Below are positions 8,652 through 16,607 of a stretch of 64,000 bases of DNA, one piece after another. Under the pieces are notes generated by a model. It was not told the origin of the DNA. It searched no databases and saw only the letters and a list, made by a program, of their open reading frames with translations. Location of the stretch: positions 1 through 64,000 of the forward strand of contig JAFKFL010000020.1 in assembly GCA_017308235.1 (NCBI GenBank), written 5' to 3'. Source of the DNA: Alphaproteobacteria bacterium. GTDB lineage: Bacteria; Pseudomonadota; Alphaproteobacteria; Reyranellales; Reyranellaceae. Positions within the stretch are counted from its first letter, which is position 1. Each line of letters opens with the position of its first letter. The position numbers were made by a program, and so were the translations under genes.

Positions 8652-10764
8652 GATCGGCGTCGCCATCCTGGCGCTGATCGCGTTCTGGCTGCTCTGGAGC
8701 CTCGCATATGAGGTCGTCGTCGGCCTGCGCTGGGCGCCGTCGCGCTTTCCGAGCGAAGGGTCGCAGCGCTGGGCCTTGCTTCGGATGCAGAACGCCGACC
8801 GCTCATCCGGCTTCGCCTTGATCGCCTGGCGGCATTTCTATGAGCGGCTCATCTATCCACCGACCCAGATCGAAGGGCTGATCCGCGCAGGCTATGCCGC
8901 CGGCGCCGTCGTCGCGATTGGCATCGGCCTCGTCATCGTTGGATTGATCAACCGCCGGCAGATGCCGTTTGGCGCGGCCCGCTTCGGCACCATCATGGAA
9001 GCTGCGAAACAGGGCCTCACTGCCAAGCAGGGCATCATCCTCGGCACCTTGAACGGCGTCACCATTCGTTCGGACGAGCCGGCCCATATCCTCGTCGTTG
9101 GACCATCGCGATCTGGCAAGGGCGCCGGCTTCGTACTGCCCAACGGCTATCTCTGGCAGGGCTCGGCCGTGTTCTTCGATCCGAAGCGCGAGAACTTTGA
9201 AGCCTTGGCCGGTCACCGACAGCGCCAGGGCAACAAGGTCTTCATGTTCTCGCCGGGCTCGCCCGATACCCATCGCTACAACCCGCTCGATTTCGTGCGC
9301 CGCGACGGGCGCATGGCGACGGATTGCCTTGTCGTCGCAAGCTTCGTCATTCCCGAAAAAGCCGATGACACCTGGGCAGGGGCAGGGCGCCTGCTGCTCT
9401 CGGCCTTGATCGGCTACGTGCTCTCGTCGCCGCTGACGGCATCCGCTCAGCACATGCGCAGCGTCGCCCGCATGACGACGACTGGCAAGGACATCTCGAC
9501 CGTGCTGCGCGCGATTGTGAAGACGGAATCCCAGCATCTGCCAACCTGGGTCGTCGACAGCTTCAACCAGTACATCGCGCTCGAGCCCGAAACCCGCAAC
9601 AGCGCCGTTTTCAACGTCAACATGGCGATGAGCCTCTGGAACAACGGGCTGATTTCGGCTGCGACCGAGACCTCGGATTTCGATATCCGTGGACTTCGCC
9701 GGCAGCCGATGACCATCTTCATCGGCTGCACCATCGCCGAGCTCGCGATCTTCCGGCCGCTGATCCGCATCCTGTTCCAACAGATCCACGACCTGCTGAT
9801 GGAGAAGATACCGGGCCCAGACGAGCCGCACCGGGTCCTCCTCATGCTCGACGAGTTCTATCATGTCGGGCGCATGGACTCGCTGATCTCGAAGATCACC
9901 ATCTCGGCCGGCTATGGCTTCCGCATGGCGATCGTGATGCAGGACATTGCCCAGCTCGATGAGCTCTACGGCCGCAACACCCGCATCACCACGGTCTCGG
10001 GCTCGCAGATCAAGCTCTTCATCCAGATAAACGATCTGGAGACGTCTGAATTCGTGTCGGAGATGCTCGGTGCGACCACGCAGGTTTACAAGACGCCGGT
10101 GATGCGACCGGGACAGGGGATCTTCGCACCGCGCGTCTGGGCGCCGCACTATACGCCGCGCCCGCTCAGGAGCCCGCTGGAGCTGCGTGAGATGTCGTCG
10201 CGGCTCTCGATCCTGATGGTGAAGAACTCGCCTTCGTTCGAGCTCACCAAGATCCGGCACTATCAGGACAAGCCCTATCGGCGCTTCTACGAGGCAACCA
10301 AGGAATCATCTCCGGAGCTGCCGCGCTTGCGCGAATGGCGGGATGAGCCACACGGCGGCGCGATGGGTTCTTCGGCCGAACCCGGGCGGGGCAAGAAGGA
10401 GCTGGGAGAGGACGTAACTACGAAGCTCGAGCAAATTGAGGCGATGAGACAACCCACAACCCCGACTGAGCAAGCTGTACCCGCGGGCGGCCGCGCGCAG
10501 ACACCATCGGAGCCCGTGAAAGTTGTTGCGCCTGCATCGCGGCCGAAGCAGTCGCGAGAACTGAGGCTCGGAGCGCCACCGTCACCCGCTGGCGAGGATT
10601 GCGATCTCCGCAGGGTAATCTCGGCTGTCGGCGAGGAGCAGAATGCGATGTTCGCCACGATGAAACAGGCTCTGGGCGAATGGCCCGCCGCGAACACGTC
10701 GATCGCCGAGGCGGCAGCAACGCTCGACAGGCTCCAGCGCGGGTTCGGCGATGACGAAGTCTGA
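8629..10764 (+). CDS. virD4: Type IV secretion coupling protein VirD4
   Basis: This is a coupling ATPase of 711 residues that brings substrate to the secretion channel. Two N-terminal transmembrane segments are visible (about residues 5-25 and 85-105). They are followed by the TraG/VirD4 nucleotide-binding domain with Walker A GPSRSGKGAGFVLPN (near residue 158) and Walker B VLLMLDEFYHVG (near residue 403). ATG 8629 is chosen over an upstream TTG because AGGGAGGGCAGGG lies before it and the N-terminus is then a proper membrane anchor. The last ~140 residues after the conserved domain are low-complexity and probably a lineage-specific tail. Its presence argues for conjugative or effector-translocating function, not just pilus formation. 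Confidence 0.93.
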   Translation: MARIVVHRIGVAILALIAFWLLWSLAYEVVVGLRWAPSRFPSEGSQRWALLRMQNADRSSGFALIAWRHFYERLIYPPTQIEGLIRAGYAAGAVVAIGIGLVIVGLINRRQMPFGAARFGTIMEAAKQGLTAKQGIILGTLNGVTIRSDEPAHILVVGPSRSGKGAGFVLPNGYLWQGSAVFFDPKRENFEALAGHRQRQGNKVFMFSPGSPDTHRYNPLDFVRRDGRMATDCLVVASFVIPEKADDTWAGAGRLLLSALIGYVLSSPLTASAQHMRSVARMTTTGKDISTVLRAIVKTESQHLPTWVVDSFNQYIALEPETRNSAVFNVNMAMSLWNNGLISAATETSDFDIRGLRRQPMTIFIGCTIAELAIFRPLIRILFQQIHDLLMEKIPGPDEPHRVLLMLDEFYHVGRMDSLISKITISAGYGFRMAIVMQDIAQLDELYGRNTRITTVSGSQIKLFIQINDLETSEFVSEMLGATTQVYKTPVMRPGQGIFAPRVWAPHYTPRPLRSPLELREMSSRLSILMVKNSPSFELTKIRHYQDKPYRRFYEATKESSPELPRLREWRDEPHGGAMGSSAEPGRGKKELGEDVTTKLEQIEAMRQPTTPTEQAVPAGGRAQTPSEPVKVVAPASRPKQSRELRLGAPPSPAGEDCDLRRVISAVGEEQNAMFATMKQALGEWPAANTSIAEAAATLDRLQRGFGDDEV

Positions 10765-10791
10765 TAGACGATAGCGTCCTGCGGTGGCCTA

Positions 10792-11463
10792 TTGAACTCG
10801 GCCAAACACGAGCGATTCGACGTGCTGTCTTACGATCTTTCCAAAAGCTGCTCTGGTGTCGTCCTGATCGGGGATTACACGTCGTTGCGATCACTTCACA
10901 CGGTTCTGCACGACATCAATGAGCGTTCGCCGCTAATCGACGACAAGGAAGGTCTGTTCCTCGGCCTCGCCTATGATGTTCGAAAGGCATTTGAGCGTCA
11001 GCGTGAGACGATCGAGCCGCCTGCGCATTTCGAAGAGATCGGCGTACGCTACGGAGTGAACATCCTGTGGCCCGTTCTCTTGGTGCAGCAGAGGATCATG
11101 CGTGCCTCGCTTGCCTATATAGATAGCTCTGCCTTGGACCAGGCGATGACCTACGCACTGGAATCCGTCATAGAAGTCGCGATCAAAGCCGATTTTCCAG
11201 CGAGCAGCGCAGATATCATCGAACTGTGGAAGCAACTGCCGACCGACTTGCGGGGCGTTGCGAAGCTACATAGCCGTGGCGGATTATTCTGTTCATGGTC
11301 CAAGATCGAGCGGGCTCGAAAGTTCAAAAACCTGCTTGCAAGCTTTTCCAGTGCATACGAATTTAGCTATGCTGAAAGAGCGCGGAACGAAGAGAGAGAT
11401 CTCGTCGACCCTCACGAATTCCTGCAGTGGGACGGATCAGAATGGCCAGATCCGAATTGGTGA
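10792..11463 (+). CDS. Hypothetical protein downstream of virD4
   Basis: This is a 223-residue soluble protein with no signal peptide or membrane segment. I do not recognise the family. It starts with TTG at 10792, 27 nt after virD4, since no ATG or GTG fits better, and it ends 47 nt before a strong hairpin. The sequence is rich in Trp, Arg and Glu, for example EFLQWDGSEWPDPNW at the C-terminus. The codon use is less GC-biased than in the vir genes. It could be a cargo or immunity gene carried with the secretion operon, but nothing in it shows that. Confidence 0.6.
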   Translation: MNSAKHERFDVLSYDLSKSCSGVVLIGDYTSLRSLHTVLHDINERSPLIDDKEGLFLGLAYDVRKAFERQRETIEPPAHFEEIGVRYGVNILWPVLLVQQRIMRASLAYIDSSALDQAMTYALESVIEVAIKADFPASSADIIELWKQLPTDLRGVAKLHSRGGLFCSWSKIERARKFKNLLASFSSAYEFSYAERARNEERDLVDPHEFLQWDGSEWPDPNW

Positions 11464-11509
11464 GATCTGCGGTGTTCGCGAACCGCGACGTTCATCGCGA
11501 CTGATAAAA

Positions 11510-11547
11510 GGCGGTTTAAGGTGAAATGCAACATCCTTCAAACCGCC
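11510..11547 (+). terminator. Hairpin after the virB-virD4 operon
   Basis: GGCGGTTTAAGG (11510-11521) pairs with CCTTCAAACCGCC (11535-11547), apart from one bulged base, around a 13-nt loop. There is no clean T-run after it, so termination is plausible but not certain. It lies 47 nt after the last gene of the secretion operon and before the insertion element. Confidence 0.5.
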
Positions 11548-11597
11548 TGCCCGTTCCATAATAAAGGTTATCCGAATCGCTTGTGTAGGCGCAAAGT

Positions 11598-11638
11598 TAG
11601 AATGTCTCACCGTGGCAAAGTAGGAATGTCACACTCCC
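11598..11638 (+). repeat. Left inverted end of the ISNCY-like element
   Basis: Two related motifs, AGAATGTCTCA and GGAATGTCACA, lie 23 nt apart (start to start). They mirror the right end at 13077-13119. Confidence 0.7.
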
Positions 11639-11664
11639 CCTCGGCGTGAGCATGGGAGTCTGGC

Positions 11665-13071
11665 ATGGGCTGGGTCGAGATGAGCGAACGGGAGCTTCGC
11701 CGCGCTGAGGTGCTGGCATCGGTTTTGGCAGGCCGATTGACGATGACCGCGGCAGCCGAGTTGATGGATGTGACGCGGCGCCAGGCGCATCGGCTGGCGC
11801 GACAGTTTGCGGAACAAGGCGCGGCCGGCCTTCGTCACCGCGCTCGTGGGCGTCCTTCCAACCGTTTGCTGGGACCGCATGTTCGACAGATGGCCATGGC
11901 CTACATCACCGAGAGCTATCGGGATTTTGGGCCGACCTTTGCGAGCCAGATGCTTGTTGAACGCCACGGCTTGAGCGTTTCCCGGGAGACGCTGCGCAAG
12001 TGGATGAGCGAGGAAGGTCTCTGGCTTTCGCGCAAGCAGCGGCGTCAGTTTCATCAGCCACGGCTTCGTCGCGACCATTTTGGCGAGTTAGTTCAGATCG
12101 ACGGTAGCGAACATCGTTGGTTCGAGGATCGTGGCCCGCGATGCACGCTGATCGTGTTCATCGACGATGCGACGGGGCGCCTGGTCGGGCTTCGTTTCGT
12201 TCCATCGGAGAGCGCCTTTGCGTATTTTGAGACGTTGAAGGGCTATCTCACGAGCTACGGGCGCCCCCTCGCCTTTTATTCCGACAAGCATTCCATCTTC
12301 CGGGTGTCGAAGCCACAGGCTCAAGGCGGTCAGGGCATGACCCAGTTCGTCCGAGCCCTGAGCGAACTGAACATCGAGATCCTGTGTGCGAACTCGAGCC
12401 AGGCCAAAGGGCGGGTGGAACGTGTGAACCGCACGCTGCAGGACCGCCTCGTGAAAGAGTTGCGGCTCGAAGGAATCTCCACGATCGAGGCAGCAAACGC
12501 CTACCTCCCTGCCTTCATGGCGCGCTTCAACGAGCGCTTTGCGACGGCAGCACCTCGGCCGGAGAATCTCCATCGTCCGCTGGAGCGGGCGCCCGGACAG
12601 CTCGATACGATTCTGGCCTGGCGGGAACAGCGCTATGTCACGCAACAGCTGGCGCTTTCCTACGACAGCAAGCGGATCATTCTGGACGAGACGCCGCTGA
12701 CGGCCGGGCTGGTCGGCAAATATGTCGAGACCTACGAGTATCCTGATGGTCGGCTCGAGGTTCGCTGGAAAGGCATCGCTCTGCCGCATCGCGTGTTCGA
12801 CAAGAAGCAGCGCGTGACGCACACCGCGATTGTCGAGAACAAGCGGCTTTCGGAAGCTCTTGCGTGGGTGAAGGCACGCCAGGATGAGAGCCGACCGGTG
12901 CGAACCAAGACGAACAGCGAAGCCCGTGGCTATATCCCGCGCCCGAAAGGACGCCGAGGACCGATCTCTTTCGCCGATCGCCACGCCGCGGCGAAACAAG
13001 CCAATCGCACCGCCTCTGCCGGCGCTGCTGCGAAACGTGAGCTCTCCGCAGCCCCGGCAGAGGCTCCGTAG
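11665..13071 (+). CDS. ISNCY-family transposase
   Basis: This 468-residue transposase has an N-terminal helix-turn-helix (about residues 15-60, with MTAAAELMDVTRRQAHRLAR) followed by an integrase-core DDE domain. The catalytic acidic residues fit VQIDGSEHRW (Asp), AFYSDKHSIF (Asp) and AKGRVERVNRTLQD (Glu). The C-terminal tail is basic. It is full length and uninterrupted, so the element may still be active. An ATG at 11680 is an alternative start. Confidence 0.9.
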   Translation: MGWVEMSERELRRAEVLASVLAGRLTMTAAAELMDVTRRQAHRLARQFAEQGAAGLRHRARGRPSNRLLGPHVRQMAMAYITESYRDFGPTFASQMLVERHGLSVSRETLRKWMSEEGLWLSRKQRRQFHQPRLRRDHFGELVQIDGSEHRWFEDRGPRCTLIVFIDDATGRLVGLRFVPSESAFAYFETLKGYLTSYGRPLAFYSDKHSIFRVSKPQAQGGQGMTQFVRALSELNIEILCANSSQAKGRVERVNRTLQDRLVKELRLEGISTIEAANAYLPAFMARFNERFATAAPRPENLHRPLERAPGQLDTILAWREQRYVTQQLALSYDSKRIILDETPLTAGLVGKYVETYEYPDGRLEVRWKGIALPHRVFDKKQRVTHTAIVENKRLSEALAWVKARQDESRPVRTKTNSEARGYIPRPKGRRGPISFADRHAAAKQANRTASAGAAAKRELSAAPAEAP

Positions 13072-13076
13072 CGCAC

Positions 13077-13119
13077 TGTGACATTTCTAATTTGCTGCCA
13101 CCTGAGACATTTCCATCCG
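13077..13119 (-). repeat. Right inverted end of the ISNCY-like element
   Basis: It contains TGTGACATTTCTAATTTG and, further out, TGAGACATTTCC. These are the complements of the two motifs at the left end. Confidence 0.7.
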
Positions 13120-13195
13120 GTTGCAACAGCTTGTCGGGGCGGGGTAAGCTCAAAGCTCGCCTTGCAGATTATCAGATTATCCCAATCGGTTCCAC

Positions 13196-13456
13196 TTAGG
13201 TCAAAGAGATTGGGTCAGCTGTAACTCCGCCGCAGGACAAGATGACAAGTGCAATCGCTTGCCGATAATCCGCCCAGGTAGCGACAAATGAATTGCACCG
13301 ACCACAGCGGACAGCGCTTTCCGGATGCAGCTGGTGCGGGATCAAAACGTGGGGAGAGCCGCATATTTCGCAACTAAACTCGATAAGATCGCCGACACCA
13401 CTCTGCGTCGCCCGTCTGCCGCTCGGTATCACCTGCAGATTAATCACTGCCTCCAC
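13196..13456 (-). CDS. Small zinc-ribbon protein of unknown function
   Basis: This 86-residue protein contains CEICG and, 19 residues later, CGRC, a four-cysteine knuckle typical of a small zinc ribbon (about residues 30-55). Short proteins with this CxxCGSPHV...CxRC pattern occur in rhizobial genomes, but I know of no function. It starts with GTG at 13456. The frame is conserved-looking over the ribbon, while the flanks are unremarkable. It stands alone between the insertion element and the gamma-glutamyltransferase gene and could be a remnant of the pre-insertion backbone. Confidence 0.5.
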   Translation of the reverse strand: MEAVINLQVIPSGRRATQSGVGDLIEFSCEICGSPHVLIPHQLHPESAVRCGRCNSFVATWADYRQAIALVILSCGGVTADPISLT

Positions 13457-13700
13457 GCTGCAGATTCCCCTTGAACAAAGTCCACCGCAGGCTCGTTGAG
13501 CTACGCAACGAAGATCCTGACCAGGATGAATACGGATGACTTACAGCGGCAATTTCGTCATCTCCACGCACCGGCGCGCTTCGAAGATATCAGCTCAAAT
13601 CTATTTCACAGGTGGTCTCTCCCTCCCCGGAGGGCGTGACGAGGACCACAAGGCGCAGGCTAGAGCGCACCGCAATTGCGTGTCGTGCTCCCGTATTCGT

Positions 13701-15473
13701 CTATGAGACGATGGCGTAGCTCACCTTTCGGCAATCCGCGCCGGCTGAAACCAGCCCAGTTCTGACGTCGCGTTTCACCACGCATACACCTGCCTGAGGC
13801 CAAACGGATTCCGGCCAAGGCTGAACCTTGTGGCCGCGGTTGGCCAACTCAACGTATACATCCTGTTCGAAACCGCTTTCCAATTGCAGAACCCCCGGAT
13901 AGTAGGCGTGCGGTGAGAATGAATCGGGGAAACTACAGGAGAAGAAGCGCGGTGCCTCGATAGCCTCCTGTAACTCCATTCCAAAGCCCTGAATATTGAG
14001 GAGTACTTGAAGCATGGCTTGGACTTGATAGTCGGCTCCCGGGGTCCCAAACGGCATGACATATTCGTCGTCTTTGACAATCATCGCAGGATTGGGTGTA
14101 AGTCGAGGGCGCTTGCGCGGCTGCACCGATGATGGATGAGCTGGGTCAACACGGGACTGCAAGCCCCGCGCCGAGATGATGAGCCCGGTGCCGGGTATCA
14201 TGGGCGCGTTGCGAAGCACTCCATCGCTAGGTGTGCACGAGATTGCGTTGCCTTCTGCGTCGACGACGCAAGCGTAGCTTGTATCGAATGTTCTGCCTCC
14301 GGGAACGGCATTGCGGGTTTCGGCATCGGTTGCTCCGGGAAACTGGTCCAGGATTCGGGCCCGCCCGGCCTCGATCTTTTCCAGCAGTTCGCGCGCATGC
14401 GCCGTTGACAGGAGGCGATCGAGAGGAACATCGGTAAACTTCGGATCGCCGTAGTACAGCTCACGATCTTCCGCGACGAGCTTGAATGCCTCGGCAACGA
14501 AATGGACGTATTCTGCGGAGTTGTGCTGAAAGTTGCTGCGGCCACTCTGCTTGATGATGTTGAGCACCTGCAACAACATCGGCCCCTGGCACCAAGGTCC
14601 GCACGTCAGCACGTCGATGTTACCGTAGGTCTGCGACAGCGGTGGCTCGACGGTCACCTCGTAGCCGGCCATATCCTCCCTGGTGAGTAGTCCGCCTTGC
14701 TCCTGATGGAACTCGACAATCTTTTTGCCAAGATCTCCAGTGTAGAATTCCTGCTTAACTGCGTGCAAGGCTTCAACGCGACCGCGCTTTGCGTTTGCCG
14801 CTTCGTGATCCGCTAGGTATTGTAGGGTGTTTCCCATGTCTTCTTGACGAAATATATCACCTGGCACCATCGCGCGGCCATTTGGAAAGAACACGCGCAT
14901 GAGTTCCGGATCAGATTTGAATTCGGCGTTGGCTTTCCTTTCCAAGGCATTGGCCAACTGGGCTGTTACGGGAAAGCCCTGCTTCGCGATCTGAATTGCA
15001 GCAGAGGCAACTTCTCCGAAGCTGAGCGTCCCGAAATCCGCGAGCGCTCGTATCCAGGCCGCCGGGGCTCCCGGTGTGATGGTCTGGAGAATTCCCGGAG
15101 GAATGTTTTTATGGCCCCGCGAAGTGAAATACTCACAACTGGCGGAGGCTGGCCATACACCCAGCCCATCGATAGTATGAAAAGACTTGTCCGAAGCCCT
15201 GTAGATGAGCATCGGCGCGACACCTGAGAAGCAGGTGATATGCGACTCGACAATCCCCAAGACTAGCCCTGCAGCAACTCCCGCGTCGATTGCGTTTCCA
15301 CCCGCTTTGAGAATGTCCGTGGCAGCTAGCGTCGCCAGATAATGGGTCGTGGAAGCTCCAAAATTGGTTCCTAGCAAGGTCGGGCGATAGGCCAAATCCC
15401 TCTTGACACCGGGCGTTGGCCGCTTGAGTGGGCCGAAGTGCTCGCTGAAAGCTTGCTCATTGTGCGAAAGCAT
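13701..15473 (-). CDS. Gamma-glutamyltransferase-family hydrolase
   Basis: This 590-residue member of the Ntn-hydrolase GGT family would cleave gamma-glutamyl amides or related N-acyl bonds after autoproteolysis. The N-terminal half carries ATDILKAGGNAIDAGVAAGL. The likely processing site and nucleophile is the Thr in RTFDTSYACVVDAEGNAI (near residue 398). The C-terminal half has RLTPNPAMIVKD and AIEAPRFF. No signal peptide is seen, so it is probably cytoplasmic, unlike E. coli Ggt. It is the last gene of a likely ALDH-FAH-GGT operon driven from the operator at 18108. Substrate cannot be read from sequence; many members act on compounds other than glutathione. Confidence 0.85.
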   Translation of the reverse strand: MLSHNEQAFSEHFGPLKRPTPGVKRDLAYRPTLLGTNFGASTTHYLATLAATDILKAGGNAIDAGVAAGLVLGIVESHITCFSGVAPMLIYRASDKSFHTIDGLGVWPASASCEYFTSRGHKNIPPGILQTITPGAPAAWIRALADFGTLSFGEVASAAIQIAKQGFPVTAQLANALERKANAEFKSDPELMRVFFPNGRAMVPGDIFRQEDMGNTLQYLADHEAANAKRGRVEALHAVKQEFYTGDLGKKIVEFHQEQGGLLTREDMAGYEVTVEPPLSQTYGNIDVLTCGPWCQGPMLLQVLNIIKQSGRSNFQHNSAEYVHFVAEAFKLVAEDRELYYGDPKFTDVPLDRLLSTAHARELLEKIEAGRARILDQFPGATDAETRNAVPGGRTFDTSYACVVDAEGNAISCTPSDGVLRNAPMIPGTGLIISARGLQSRVDPAHPSSVQPRKRPRLTPNPAMIVKDDEYVMPFGTPGADYQVQAMLQVLLNIQGFGMELQEAIEAPRFFSCSFPDSFSPHAYYPGVLQLESGFEQDVYVELANRGHKVQPWPESVWPQAGVCVVKRDVRTGLVSAGADCRKVSYAIVS

Positions 15474-15540
15474 TATACTTGCCCCTTCTCAGACATGCTC
15501 ATGTCAGCAGCTGTTTTCGCGCGCTGGACGGTTGACCTGT

Positions 15541-15575
15541 GCATATTTTTGGTCATGCTCCGCCTCAAAATATGC
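15541..15575. repeat. 9-bp inverted repeat between the FAH and GGT genes
   Basis: GCATATTTT (15541-15549) and AAAATATGC (15567-15575) are perfect inverted repeats separated by 17 nt. They lie in the 189-nt gap upstream of the GGT gene and could be an operator or an RNA hairpin. Confidence 0.35.
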
Positions 15576-15662
15576 GCTGCGATAGTTGAGATAATCGATC
15601 AGCGTGCGGCGGCGCCCCTACAGTCTCTGTTGGCCGAACCCGTTTAGCGGCCGAACCGACCG

Positions 15663-16517
15663 CTAGGTCGATGACTCCTGCGCAATTGGATTCCGGAGCA
15701 ACCCCACCTGATCGATCTCCACCTCGACCACGTCGCCTGGTTTCATCCAGAGCGGGGGCGTGCGGCGCGATCCCACTCCACCAGGAGTTCCGGTCACGAT
15801 CACGTCGCCGACCACAAGCTCCGTAAAGGAAGAGCAATATTCAATCTGAGCGGGGATATCGAAGATCATCTGCTCAATGAACGCGTCCTGCACGACCTCG
15901 CCATTCAAGCGCGTCTGCAGGCGAAGCTTCGTTACATCGGTGACTTCATCGGCGGTGACCAGCCAAGGCCCAAACGCCCCGGTCCGCGGAAAGTTCTTGC
16001 CGGGTGCGAACTGGTGCGTGTGCCGTTGGAAATCGCGCACGCTCGCTTCATTGTAACACGCATAGCCTGCGACATGGTCGAAGGCTCGCTCCCTCTTAAT
16101 ATGACGCCCGGATTTCCCGATTACGATTGCCAACTCACCTTCAAAATCAAGTTCCAGCGACACAGCTGGCCGTTCAATCGCGGTGAGATGCCCGGTCTGG
16201 GTGTTGGAAAAGCGGGTGAATACGGTTGGATACCCGACTTCGGCCCGCCCTGTTTCCTCCCGGTGCATCTCATAGTTAAGGCCGATGCAAATTATCTTGT
16301 CAGGGTTCGGGATCACCGGGAGCCAGACAATGTCTCCAAGATCATAGCGTCGCGAAGCCGCGCTCGCCTTATCCAGCAGTGCAAGATCTCCACCTTCAAG
16401 GAATCTTTTCAGATCGCCGAACCTTTCCCTCAACGTCGTGCCGACATCGATGGCCTGGTCTCGCTCGATGAGGCCCCAGGTCGAAAGGCCCCCGACCTTA
16501 AAACTCGCCAGTTTCAT
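15663..16517 (-). CDS. Fumarylacetoacetate hydrolase family protein
   Basis: This 284-residue FAH-superfamily enzyme belongs to a metal-dependent group of hydrolases, decarboxylases and hydratases acting on beta-oxo acids. The metal site is visible: LELDFEGELAIVIG supplies the conserved acidic residues. Later segments DFQRHTHQFAPGKNF and GDVIVTGTPGGVG are typical of the family. The first ~60 residues form the usual N-terminal subdomain. It lies 90 nt after the aldehyde dehydrogenase gene on the same strand and would process a dicarboxylic oxo acid in the same pathway. The precise reaction is not determinable. Confidence 0.88.
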   Translation of the reverse strand: MKLASFKVGGLSTWGLIERDQAIDVGTTLRERFGDLKRFLEGGDLALLDKASAASRRYDLGDIVWLPVIPNPDKIICIGLNYEMHREETGRAEVGYPTVFTRFSNTQTGHLTAIERPAVSLELDFEGELAIVIGKSGRHIKRERAFDHVAGYACYNEASVRDFQRHTHQFAPGKNFPRTGAFGPWLVTADEVTDVTKLRLQTRLNGEVVQDAFIEQMIFDIPAQIEYCSSFTELVVGDVIVTGTPGGVGSRRTPPLWMKPGDVVEVEIDQVGLLRNPIAQESST

Positions 16518-16607
16518 ATTACAGCTCCACGGATTTTTCGTGCCAGCACGCGCCTGCGACGCCGGGAAGCGTCGAAGGCGCCTTTTGAAGAACCGCAGCG
16601 AAGACCG

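Larger units (their letters stand above)
11596..13119 (+). mobile_element. ISNCY/IS1202-like insertion element
   Basis: This element of about 1.5 kb consists of one DDE transposase gene bounded by imperfect inverted ends. The left end (11598-11638) and the right end (13077-13119, read on the minus strand) share the same two-part arrangement: GAATGTCTCA or AAATGTCTCA outside, then a GTGGC core, then a GAATGTCACA or AAATGTCACA repeat inside. Two transposase-binding repeats per end fit the ISNCY/IS1202 and IS481-related elements. Exact tips are uncertain by a few bases, and I found no convincing adjacent target duplication. The insertion separates the secretion operon from the catabolic region. 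Confidence 0.8.

Noticed and set aside
8803..10260. A 485-codon open frame on the minus strand opposite virD4
   Set aside because: Low-complexity Asp/Arg/His-rich translation typical of antisense frames in GC-rich DNA.
12088..12999. A 303-codon minus-strand frame inside the ISNCY-like transposase gene
   Set aside because: The transposase on the + strand has all DDE motifs; the antisense frame has no recognisable domain.
11568..13206. Similar stretches at 11568-11596 and 13178-13206, both starting TTATCC, as a target duplication of the ISNCY-like element
   Set aside because: Only part of the bases match and the right stretch lies about 60 nt outside the right inverted end, so it is not an adjacent duplication.
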